Positions 1 through 4,917 of a DNA stretch of 6,316 nucleotides are shown piece by piece (position 1 is the stretch's first letter; each line of letters starts with the position of its first letter). A program made the translations under genes and the position numbers. The stretch is from contig CAZMCT010000167.1 in NCBI GenBank assembly GCA_964564785.1, positions 1 through 6,316 on the forward strand. Reading direction: 5' to 3'. Source of the DNA: CAZMCT01 sp964564785 (GTDB lineage: Bacteria > Planctomycetota > Phycisphaerae > UBA1845 > Fen-1342). The notes beneath the pieces are model-generated. The model saw only the letters and a program-made list of their open reading frames with translations. It was not told the DNA's origin and ran no database searches.

Positions 1-31
1 GCGGTGAAGCAACGACGGTGGCGCGCCATCC

Positions 32-109
32 CACAGCCGAGGGCGGCTGTGCCACACGTTGTGCCACACGCTGTGCCACTGCCCGTGTGCCACTGCCGTG
101 TCGGCAGTG
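32..109. repeat. Cluster of short TGTGCCAC repeats bounded by two hairpins
   Basis: The octamer TGTGCCAC occurs four times, starting at 48, 60, 72 and 86, so the first three are 12 bp apart. The cluster is bounded by two perfect inverted repeats. The left one is CACAGCCG (32-39) with CGGCTGTG (44-51) and a 4-nt loop. The right one is CACTGCCG (91-98) with CGGCAGTG (102-109) and a 3-nt loop. This is non-coding by appearance: the reading frames across it give low-complexity His/Cys/Pro peptides. It resembles the REP-like intergenic palindromes common in large GC-rich genomes. Whether it is dispersed elsewhere in this genome cannot be seen here. Confidence 0.7.
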
Positions 110-186
110 CCGGTAGCGGCCCGCGCCCCGCGCGGCCGCAGTCCTGCCGCCGTCGCGCAACCCATTGCGAAACATGGCGTTAGGGC

Positions 187-214
187 TTTGCGCCCCGCCC
201 AGCGGGCGTATAAT
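187..214 (+). promoter_or_regulatory. Candidate housekeeping promoter upstream of the ECF sigma gene
   Basis: A perfect -10 hexamer TATAAT lies at 209-214 in otherwise GC-rich DNA. The best -35 is weak: TTTGCG at 187-192 with 16-nt spacing. A 5-bp inverted repeat, CGCCC (196-200) with GGGCG (204-208), sits in the spacer. Transcription from here would give a leader of about 170 nt containing the ACCGGTT inverted repeats. The -10 is clear; use as a promoter is inferred. Confidence 0.35.
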
Positions 215-229
215 GTGCGGCGGTTTGAA

Positions 230-342
230 CACCGGTTGGAAACGGCGGCGAAACCAGGCCCAACGGTCATGAACCGGTGTCACAAGCGGAGCCACGGGTC
301 ATAATCGGACGCCAAAACCAGATCCACCGGTTGAAACCGGTG
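230..342. repeat. ACCGGTT/AACCGGT inverted and direct repeat family
   Basis: CACCGGTT occurs at 230-237 and 325-332, and its complement AACCGGTG at 272-279 and 335-342. The second pair forms a perfect 8-bp palindrome around a 2-nt centre. The two AACCGGTG copies are each followed by a related string (TCACAAGCGG and CCACAACGGC), so they are also direct repeats. The set looks like two copies of a short palindromic element in the leader of the sigma factor gene. It could be a dispersed repeat, an operator array or RNA hairpins; the sequence alone does not decide. Confidence 0.6.
277..305 (+). promoter_or_regulatory. Second candidate promoter for the ECF sigma gene
   Basis: GTGTCA at 277-282 matches 4 of 6 bases of the -35 consensus. 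It is followed after exactly 17 nt by CATAAT at 300-305, which matches 5 of 6 bases of the -10. The -35 overlaps one AACCGGTG repeat copy, which would let a repeat-binding factor affect it. The leader would be about 80 nt. It competes with the TATAAT at 209-214 as the start of the operon. Confidence 0.3.
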
Positions 343-392
343 CCACAACGGCCGAACCCGCCTGCCCCGCCGCCGTACTGAAGGACAGAGCT

Positions 393-1007
393 GTGGAGCA
401 GAAGCGCGATGAGCAACTCCTGGCCGAGCACCTGGCCCACACGCCCGGCGCTTTCGATCAGCTCGTCGCGCGCTACGCCGAAGAGCTGTTCAGCTTCTTC
501 CTGCGGTTCGTCGGCAATCGCTCCGCCGCGGACGACCTGGTCCAGGAGACGTTCCTCCAGGTCCACCTGTCGGCCGCGTCGTTCGACCCGGGGCGCACGT
601 TCAAGCCCTGGCTCTACACGATCGCCGCGAACAAGGGCCGTGACTGGATGCGGGCCCGCGGGCGACGGCCGGTGCAGTCGCTCGACGCCGCGGGCGATAG
701 CGACGGCCCGACGCCCGGCATGCTGATCGCGGCCGAGGGCGAGTCGGCCCCGGCCGAGTTCGAGCGGCAGGAACGGCGGCGACAGGTCCGTGAGGTGATC
801 GATCAGATGCCCGAGATGCAGCGAACGATCCTCTTACTCGGGTATTTTCAGAAGCTGCCCTACGCCGAGATGTCCGAGATTCTCGACATCCCAATCGGCA
901 CCGTGAAGAGCCGCCTGCACGCGGCCGTCGGGCAGTTTGCGAAAATGTGGCTCGCCCAGTCGCCGGATGCGGCCGCGGAACGTTCGCGGACCGCACAAAG
1001 GGACTGA
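393..1007 (+). CDS. ECF-type RNA polymerase sigma factor (sigma-70 family)
   Basis: This is a 204-residue cytoplasmic sigma factor of the extracytoplasmic-function group, which directs RNA polymerase to a stress or surface-signal regulon. The sigma-2 region spans about residues 21-88. It contains DDLVQETFLQV (47-57), typical of region 2.2, and a region 2.3/2.4 block around FKPWLYTIAANKGRDWMR (70-87). A charged linker (89-128) leads to sigma-4 (about 129-183), with the -35-recognising helix-turn-helix YAEMSEILDIPIGTVKSRL at 157-175. The length is normal for the family. The start is GTG at 393, because AAGGA at 381-385 lies 7 nt upstream. The next gene on the same strand encodes a membrane protein with an anti-sigma-like N-terminus, the usual partner arrangement. 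The family call is secure. Its ECF subgroup and target promoters are unknown. Confidence 0.96.
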   Translation: MEQKRDEQLLAEHLAHTPGAFDQLVARYAEELFSFFLRFVGNRSAADDLVQETFLQVHLSAASFDPGRTFKPWLYTIAANKGRDWMRARGRRPVQSLDAAGDSDGPTPGMLIAAEGESAPAEFERQERRRQVREVIDQMPEMQRTILLLGYFQKLPYAEMSEILDIPIGTVKSRLHAAVGQFAKMWLAQSPDAAAERSRTAQRD

Positions 1008-1023
1008 CCGCAAAAGGGGACTG
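989..1023 (+). repeat. Imperfect 18-nt tandem duplication across the sigma gene stop codon
   Basis: GACCGCACAAAGGGACTG (989-1006) is followed, sharing one base, by GACCGCAAAAGGGGACTG (1006-1023). The two match at 16 of 18 positions. The TGA stop of the sigma gene (1005-1007) lies at the junction. The offset is 17 nt, so the duplication is out of frame. The second copy also supplies one arm of the long inverted repeat that closes the downstream RNA structure. Confidence 0.6.
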
Positions 1024-1089
1024 GCTCGCCGCGTGAGGGCGAGGCCGGCGGGTGATGTACCGTTCGCGGCGTACCCGTCGCCTTTTGCG
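1009..1089 (+). other. Predicted three-stem RNA structure between sigma factor and partner gene
   Basis: The outer stem is a perfect 9-bp pair: CGCAAAAGG (1009-1017) with CCTTTTGCG (1081-1089). Inside are two further stems. CTCGCC (1025-1030) pairs with GGCGAG (1038-1043) over a 7-nt loop. CGGCGGGT (1046-1053) pairs with ACCCGTCG (1073-1080) with one G-U pair, and is capped by CCG-UUCG-CGG (1060-1069). Together they would form a three-way junction directly after the sigma stop and 39 nt before the next start. This was found by hand pairing, with no energy calculation. It could be an attenuator, an RNA processing site or chance in GC-rich DNA. There is no U-run after it, so it is not a standard intrinsic terminator. 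Confidence 0.4.
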
Positions 1090-1128
1090 ACGGACCGCTG
1101 AGCGGCGCGGGACGGCGGGAGAGAAGCG

Positions 1129-2145
1129 GTGCGGATGATGAACGACTTCGACCCCATCCTGCTTGACTACCATCTGGGGCACCTGAGCGCGGCGCAGGAG
1201 CGCGATCTGCGGGAGCGGCTCGCGGCCGATCCGGCGCTGGCGGCGCAGGAGGAGGCCCTGCGGGGCGTGTTTGCCGCGCTGGGGGCGCTGGCCGAGGATG
1301 TGCCGGCGCCGCGTGATCTCGCGGCGCGGACGATCGCCCGGGTCCGGGCCGTGGGCCCGGCCCCGCGTGTCGTGCGGCCGCCGCACCGGCTGGCAACGGT
1401 GCTGGAGGATCGGGACGAGCGTGTGATCCGGCTGGGCAGCCTGCGCGACATCGTGGCGATCGCGGCGCTGGTCGTCCTGGCGGTCGGTGTGGGGCTGCCC
1501 GGGATGCTGCACATGCGCGACCGGCAGCAGCGGGCCGGTTGCTCATGGAACCTGGCCCAGCTCGGAACCGGCCTCCAGCAGTACGCACGCTCGTTCAATG
1601 CGAACTTGCCGTTCGCGGGTTTCCAGCGGGGCGAGAACTCATGGCAACCCAGCGCCGAACCGGGCGTGGTCACCGTACCGAACCGCCGGCACATTTACCC
1701 CCTGCTGCGGCTCGCATTCGTGCGCGATCCGCGGCTGTTCGTGTGCCCGTCGCAGCAACACGTGCCGATGCCGGTGGACGAGGTCGGGCGCCGGTCGGAC
1801 TTCCTCGAGTCGCGGAACGTGAGCTACGCCTACCAGAACATGGCCGGCGTGCGGCCGTCGGCCGATGATGACCGCCGGTTGCCGCTGCTGGCCGACGAGA
1901 ACCCGCTGTTCGCCGACGGTGTGCCGCTGTTCGATTCCCGGCGCTGGTCGGACCCGGCCAAGACGAACTCGGCGGCGCACAAGCAGGCGGGGCAGAACAT
2001 TCTCAACCTGACGGGTGAGGTGCAGTGGGCGACGACGCCCAACACGGGGGTTGACGGGGACAACATCTGGACGCTGCGGGGCGTCACGCATTACACGGGC
2101 GTCGAGGGCCCGCAGGCCGCGACCGATTCCCACCTACTGAAGTGA
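1129..2145 (+). CDS. Membrane protein: anti-sigma-like N-terminus, one membrane helix, H-X9-DG-like C-terminal domain
   Basis: 338 residues. Residues 1-105 are charged and helical (FDPILLDYHLGHLS, then LRERLAADPALAAQEE), like the cytoplasmic part of anti-sigma factors. There is no zinc motif: the first cysteine is C138. One hydrophobic helix follows at about 107-128. The outer part then opens with CSWNLAQLGTGLQQY (138-152) and continues with FVCPS (204-208), SYAYQN (232-237), ADENP (255-259) and HKQAGQNILNLTGEV (284-298). This is the order of landmarks in planctomycete DUF1559 / H-X9-DG proteins, which normally follow a pilin-like helix. The usual terminal DG reads TG, with one extra residue. 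The start is GTG 1129, 6 nt after GGAGA at 1118-1122; ATG 1135 or 1138 are alternatives. It probably senses something outside and holds the upstream sigma factor. The two-part reading is inference from motifs. Confidence 0.85.
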   Translation: MRMMNDFDPILLDYHLGHLSAAQERDLRERLAADPALAAQEEALRGVFAALGALAEDVPAPRDLAARTIARVRAVGPAPRVVRPPHRLATVLEDRDERVIRLGSLRDIVAIAALVVLAVGVGLPGMLHMRDRQQRAGCSWNLAQLGTGLQQYARSFNANLPFAGFQRGENSWQPSAEPGVVTVPNRRHIYPLLRLAFVRDPRLFVCPSQQHVPMPVDEVGRRSDFLESRNVSYAYQNMAGVRPSADDDRRLPLLADENPLFADGVPLFDSRRWSDPAKTNSAAHKQAGQNILNLTGEVQWATTPNTGVDGDNIWTLRGVTHYTGVEGPQAATDSHLLK

Positions 2146-2179
2146 CGGTGGGGACTTCTCCCGGCGCGCCAACGCGGGC

Positions 2180-2198
2180 CGTGCGGGGCCGCCGCACG
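2180..2198. terminator. Hairpin between convergent genes, possible bidirectional terminator
   Basis: CGTGCGG (2180-2186) and CCGCACG (2192-2198) form a perfect 7-bp stem over a 5-nt loop. It lies in the 90-nt gap between the membrane protein gene (ending 2145, + strand) and the acidic protein gene (ending 2236, - strand). The position suits a shared terminator. There is no T-run on either side, so an intrinsic terminator of the usual kind is not demonstrated. Confidence 0.3.
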
Positions 2199-2235
2199 CG
2201 CCCGGTGGTCTGGTCGAGAATCCCGCGCGACCCCC

Positions 2236-2598
2236 CTACAAGTCGTCCTCGTCCTCGTCGACGTCGTCGTCATCGTCGTCGAGTTCTTCGTCGTCCTCGA
2301 ACTCCTCTTCGAAGTCCTCGTCGAGTTCGTCCTCGTCCTCGAACTCGTCGTCCTCGTCTTCGAGGGTGTCGTCGTCGAAGTCTTCGCTTTCGTCCTCGCC
2401 CTTGCGGCGTCCCTCGGCCCGCAGGTCGCCGGCCCCGTCCGGCGCGTCCGGGTCGGTTTCCGAATCCTCTTCGGAATCCACTTCTTCCTCTTCTTCGGGC
2501 TCGAGCTCGTCGTCGTCCCAGGGCTCGGCATGCACCGCGAGGTCAGCGTTGCCGGGACTCGGTCCTCTCAGGTCGCGCCAGTTCGTTTCGTGAGACAT
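2236..2598 (-). CDS. Hyperacidic low-complexity protein of unknown function
   Basis: 120 residues, of which 66 are Asp or Glu and only 6 are Arg or Lys. A short ordinary N-terminus (MSHETNWRDLRGPSPGN) leads to a first acidic block at 28-50. A short Gly/Arg stretch (about 55-67) follows, then an almost unbroken acidic tail (68-120) with spaced Phe at 74, 86, 96 and 100. There is no signal peptide, membrane segment or cysteine. The protein is expected to be disordered, soluble and strongly negative. The start is ATG 2598, fixed by AAGGAG 7 nt upstream (2606-2611 on the + strand); a longer frame upstream runs into the divergent promoter region and was not used. The gene has its own promoter candidate. 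I do not recognise the family. A metal- or cation-binding or nucleic-acid-mimic role is possible but unsupported. Confidence 0.8.
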   Translation of the reverse strand: MSHETNWRDLRGPSPGNADLAVHAEPWDDDELEPEEEEEVDSEEDSETDPDAPDGAGDLRAEGRRKGEDESEDFDDDTLEDEDDEFEDEDELDEDFEEEFEDDEELDDDDDDVDEDEDDL

Positions 2599-2640
2599 TG
2601 CCGCGCTCCTTGTCCGCGTTTTTGGGCGATTCGCGCCGGC

Positions 2641-2669
2641 TAGATACTGGCCCCGCGCCGGTTCGTCAA
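2641..2669 (-). promoter_or_regulatory. Sigma-70-type promoter candidate for the acidic protein gene
   Basis: On the minus strand TTGACG (2664-2669), matching 5 of 6 bases of the -35 consensus, is followed after exactly 17 nt by TATCTA (2641-2646), which keeps the leading TAT of the -10. The predicted transcript start is near 2635, giving a leader of about 36 nt with AAGGAG correctly placed before the ATG at 2598. Confidence 0.5.
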
Positions 2670-2732
2670 GCCCGTTTTCCTGCCCGGTCGCGAACCGCAC
2701 CCAGGCCCCGCGCGGACACGCCTCTGTTCGTA

Positions 2733-2738
2733 TATAAT
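2733..2738 (+). promoter_or_regulatory. -10 element for the SEC-C / YkgJ pair
   Basis: A perfect TATAAT at 2733-2738, inside TATATAAT, lies 32 nt before the SEC-C start. It is an AT island in GC-rich DNA. No good -35 is seen at 16 to 18 nt spacing, and there is no extended -10 TG, so activation by another factor is possible. The leader would be about 26 nt and includes the ribosome binding site. Confidence 0.5.
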
Positions 2739-2770
2739 TGCGCCGTTTTCCGTCGGAAGGAAATCGCCGC

Positions 2771-2974
2771 ATGACCGCTGACAAGTTTTCCAAACGCTAT
2801 GACCGCGTCCAGGAGCGAAAACGCCGCAACGCCGAAGTCGTCGACCCGGATGCCCCGCCCTTGCCCGACACACCCGTAGAGCAAGCGCACGCCGGTCAGT
2901 CCGTGGGACGCAACGATCCGTGCCCCTGCGGCTCGGGTCAAAAGTTCAAGAAGTGCTGCGGAAAAAAGCCGTGA
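2771..2974 (+). CDS. Small SEC-C motif protein
   Basis: 67 residues. The N-terminus (about 1-22) is strongly basic and probably helical (KFSKRYDRVQERKRRN). A Pro/Asp-rich linker follows (23-44), then a C-terminal SEC-C motif NDPCPCGSGQKFKKCCGKK (48-66) with C51, C53, C62 and C63. In SecA this motif binds zinc and contacts SecB and the ribosome; many small bacterial proteins carry it alone, usually with unknown function. The start is ATG 2771, because AAGGA at 2757-2761 lies 9 nt upstream. An in-frame TTG at 2738 sits inside the -10 element and was rejected. Its stop overlaps the start of the following YkgJ gene (GTGA), so the two are co-translated. The motif is certain; the cellular role is not. 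Confidence 0.9.
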   Translation: MTADKFSKRYDRVQERKRRNAEVVDPDAPPLPDTPVEQAHAGQSVGRNDPCPCGSGQKFKKCCGKKP

Positions 2975-3420
2975 GCGATACCGGAATCGCCGTCAAACCC
3001 TGGTACTCCAACGGCTTGTGCTTCTCCTGCACCCAATGCGGAAACTGCTGTAGCGGCGCGCCAGGGTATGTCTGGGTCACCCGTCCCGAGATCCGCGCCA
3101 TCGCCGACTTCCTCGCCTTGTCCGTCGAAGATTTCCACCTTCGCCACGTGCGGCGCGTCGGTATGGCCCACAGCCTTCTGGAGCGGCCGGGCGGCGACTG
3201 CGAGTTCCTCGAGCGGCTCGACGACGGCCGCACCCGTTGCCGAATCCATCCGGTGCGCCCGGTCCAGTGCCGGACCTGGCCGTTCTGGAAGTCCAACCTT
3301 CGGACCGCCGAAACGTGGGCACAGGCCGGGAAGAGTTGCCCTGGGATCGACCGCGGACCGCATCATCCGCTGCCCGTCATTCTGGCCGCGCTGATGGAGA
3401 ACGGCCGACGTCCGCTCTGA
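2971..3420 (+). CDS. YkgJ-family CxxCxxCC cysteine cluster protein
   Basis: 149 residues. It belongs to the YkgJ / UPF0153 family, annotated as a putative zinc- or iron-chelating domain; the biological role is poorly defined. The N-terminal cluster CFSCTQCGNCC gives C17, C20, C23, C26 and C27. Further conserved positions are CEFL (C77) and CRIHPVRPVQCRTWPFW (90-106, with C90 and C100), followed by C123. This is the normal order for the family. It is predicted cytoplasmic, with no signal peptide or membrane helix. The start is GTG 2971, which overlaps the SEC-C stop codon (TGA 2972-2974). There is little ribosome binding site of its own, so coupled translation is likely. The last 44 nt overlap the convergent transglutaminase-like gene. 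The family call is firm and the function is not. Confidence 0.93.
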   Translation: MSDTGIAVKPWYSNGLCFSCTQCGNCCSGAPGYVWVTRPEIRAIADFLALSVEDFHLRHVRRVGMAHSLLERPGGDCEFLERLDDGRTRCRIHPVRPVQCRTWPFWKSNLRTAETWAQAGKSCPGIDRGPHHPLPVILAALMENGRRPL

Positions 3421-4318
3421 CGCCGCCGCGCCCGCGCCACGCGAGCGCACCCCAGCCCGCCACCCCAATCGCAAAACCGGCCGCCGGGCGCAGGGGGCTG
3501 TCCGCGAATCTGCCCGCCGCCGGATCCGCCGCGCGCACCAGTAGCAGCCCTGTCAGGAGCAGCGCCAGGCCCGTCACACGTCTGGAGCGCGACGACCTCG
3601 GATGCATCGTCAGCAGTGCCGCCGCCCCGACCAGGATGATCTCCCGTCCCAGCGGAAACACGGCCACGCCGAACGCCAGTGCGCGAATGGTGTTCCCGAG
3701 CAACCCGGAGGCCGTCACCCGCGTGCCGGGTCGCCCACCGGCCAGCGTCGGGCGTTCCCCCGGCCCCATGAGCTCCAACGGCGGCTGCTCGGCATCGCGC
3801 TCGCTGGCCGCAACCCATGTGTGCCTCAGGTCGGTCACGAGCCAGGCCCGAAACCCGAGCCGCCGCAAGAGCGAGGCTGCGACGACGGCGCGGCCGTCGC
3901 AGTCGTCGCGGCCAACGGCCATGACCTCGGACACCGTGGGCAGGTGGTCCATCACGCCCCAGGTGTCCCAATCAAACGCGTACGGGACGTGGTGCGTCAC
4001 AACATCCTCGATAACCGGGATCAGCTCAACCAGGGCCGGGTCCGGTCCCGTCCGCTCTCGCACGTCATCGGCGATAACTGCCAGCCCCGGATTCTGCGGA
4101 TCGAGGACGCTGTCGAGGTCCGTAAGCCGGCTAATCCACTGGGGCAGCAGCCAGGGCTTCGGATAGAGCGTGAGGAAGACGACGAGCGTGAAAACCGCTC
4201 CCTTGACGATCCAACGTCTAACATGGGGGCCGCTGTGTAGCCGCGTCCACCAGTTTTCGTATTCGGGCGTTGTGGGTTGCCCCAAATTCGCACGCCTGTT
4301 TGCCAATTCGGTGAACAT
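3377..4318 (-). CDS. Membrane-anchored transglutaminase-like protein
   Basis: 313 residues. An N-terminal membrane helix at about 37-53 is followed by an extramembrane domain and then more hydrophobic segments at about 210-236, 248-264 and 278-294. The middle carries the transglutaminase-like core: GRDDCDGRAVVAASLLRRLGF (137-156 and onward), with C140 as the likely nucleophile, then VTDLRHTWVA with H166. The usual third acidic residue, normally in a WxxLDP-like strand, is not obvious; the matching place reads LELMGP (181-186). Such proteins may act as cysteine proteases or peptide-modifying enzymes at the membrane. The ATG at 4318 has only a poor ribosome binding site. The 3' end overlaps the convergent YkgJ gene. 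The superfamily is fairly sure; catalytic activity and substrate are open. Confidence 0.8.
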   Translation of the reverse strand: MFTELANRRANLGQPTTPEYENWWTRLHSGPHVRRWIVKGAVFTLVVFLTLYPKPWLLPQWISRLTDLDSVLDPQNPGLAVIADDVRERTGPDPALVELIPVIEDVVTHHVPYAFDWDTWGVMDHLPTVSEVMAVGRDDCDGRAVVAASLLRRLGFRAWLVTDLRHTWVAASERDAEQPPLELMGPGERPTLAGGRPGTRVTASGLLGNTIRALAFGVAVFPLGREIILVGAAALLTMHPRSSRSRRVTGLALLLTGLLLVRAADPAAGRFADSPLRPAAGFAIGVAGWGALAWRGRGGVRADVGRSPSARPE

Positions 4319-4397
4319 GGGAAATACTACTCTTGGGGAGGCACTCCGGGGCAGGGCCCGCTGTCATTCGGCGAGGCGAGATGGCCGCGTTGGGCAA

Positions 4398-4431
4398 GAT
4401 CGGTCGCGGTATGGACCGCACCGAGCCGATC
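4398..4431. repeat. Bipartite inverted repeat between two minus-strand genes
   Basis: The outer arms are GATCGG (4398-4403) and CCGATC (4426-4431). The inner arms are GCGGT (4406-4410) and ACCGC (4415-4419) over a 4-nt loop. The element lies in the 189-nt gap (4319-4507) between the small possible DNA-binding gene and the transglutaminase-like gene. Apart from this dyad I see no gene, strong promoter or terminator in the gap. It could be an operator, an RNA hairpin or a weak terminator. Confidence 0.45.
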
Positions 4432-4507
4432 TGGGGTAAACCCGCGGGGGCAGGGACGTATCACATGGCACGCGGGCGATGTCGGGCTGGCGCGCGGCGG
4501 CGGGCGA

Positions 4508-4831
4508 TCATACGGATTGAGAGCGCCTTGCCTTTCTTCGCCCCGGCCGAGCTGTCCGCTCTGGCCCAGTACCTTGAGGAGTGCGTTGCAGCGCGTCTTG
4601 CGCGCCTTGCACGAACGCGCGGATCTGTTCCTCGGTGGCATCGGCGTACTGCGCCTCCCAATCGCGGAGCCGATTGAGCGCGCGAACGCGGATGGCCGGG
4701 TCTTCGACCATCAGCAACAGGCCCGCGGCGCAGAAGCGCGTCACCCAATGCCCGGAAATCTTGGCTTCCTCGTAGAGCATTTTCATCGCCGAATCGACCT
4801 GGAAGTTGATCTGAGGCTTGCGACGTTGCAT
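4508..4831 (-). CDS. Small protein, possible ribbon-helix-helix DNA-binding fold
   Basis: 107 residues. The N-terminal part reads QINFQVDSAMKMLYEEAKIS, then HWVTRFCAAGLLLMVEDP: a short strand, then two helices, the pattern of ribbon-helix-helix proteins such as Arc- or ParD-type regulators. Residues about 47-80 are helical and charged (RVRALNRLRDWEAQY). The C-terminus (about 84-107) is basic and disordered-looking (Pro, Arg and Lys rich). There is no signal peptide. The start is ATG 4831, because GGAG (4838-4841 on the + strand) lies 6 nt upstream. It follows miaA by 86 nt on the same strand and may be read from the same transcript. No adjacent toxin-like gene is visible, so a toxin-antitoxin call is not supported. 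The coding call is good; the fold is a guess from the sequence pattern. Confidence 0.72.
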   Translation of the reverse strand: MQRRKPQINFQVDSAMKMLYEEAKISGHWVTRFCAAGLLLMVEDPAIRVRALNRLRDWEAQYADATEEQIRAFVQGAQDALQRTPQGTGPERTARPGRRKARRSQSV

Positions 4832-4917
4832 GCCGTACTCCGCTCAAGGATTCCGAACTTTTCTAGTGCGTCATTGTGCGCGCCGCCGGCCGCAAAGCAA
4901 GCCGCCCGCGTCGTCGG

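Noticed and set aside
1..183. Frame open from the window edge to a TAG at 181-183, possibly the end of an upstream gene
   Set aside because: It translates through repeat DNA into low-complexity Val-Pro-His and Arg/Pro-rich sequence with no recognisable domain.
238..270. GGAAAC ... CGGTCAT as an autoregulated ECF promoter
   Set aside because: The spacing between the two parts is about 20 nt, longer than the usual 16 to 17, and the -10 part is a poor match.
59..304. Open frame of 81 codons on the + strand in the left intergenic region
   Set aside because: It starts at a TTG inside the TGTGCCAC repeats, has no ribosome binding site, runs through both repeat families and has a composition unlike a protein.
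601..1512. 303-codon minus-strand frame antisense to the sigma factor and its partner
   Set aside because: It is Arg/Pro/His rich, antisense to two well-supported genes, and an expected by-product of high third-position GC.
2270..2520. Trinucleotide-rich tract as a non-coding satellite or CRISPR-like array
   Set aside because: It has no regular repeat-spacer structure, and the periodicity is explained by Asp/Glu codons of the acidic protein.
2599..2793. Longer version of the acidic protein starting at 2793
   Set aside because: The extension would cross the -10 of the SEC-C pair and its own promoter; AAGGAG at 2606-2611 fits the ATG at 2598 exactly.
3237..4166. 309-codon plus-strand frame antisense to the transglutaminase-like gene
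   Set aside because: It is Ser/Arg/Pro-rich shadow sequence with no domain, and it covers the C-terminal part of the YkgJ gene in another frame.
4508..4831. Antitoxin of a toxin-antitoxin pair
   Set aside because: No toxin-sized partner gene overlaps or adjoins it; the neighbours are miaA and a 313-residue membrane protein.
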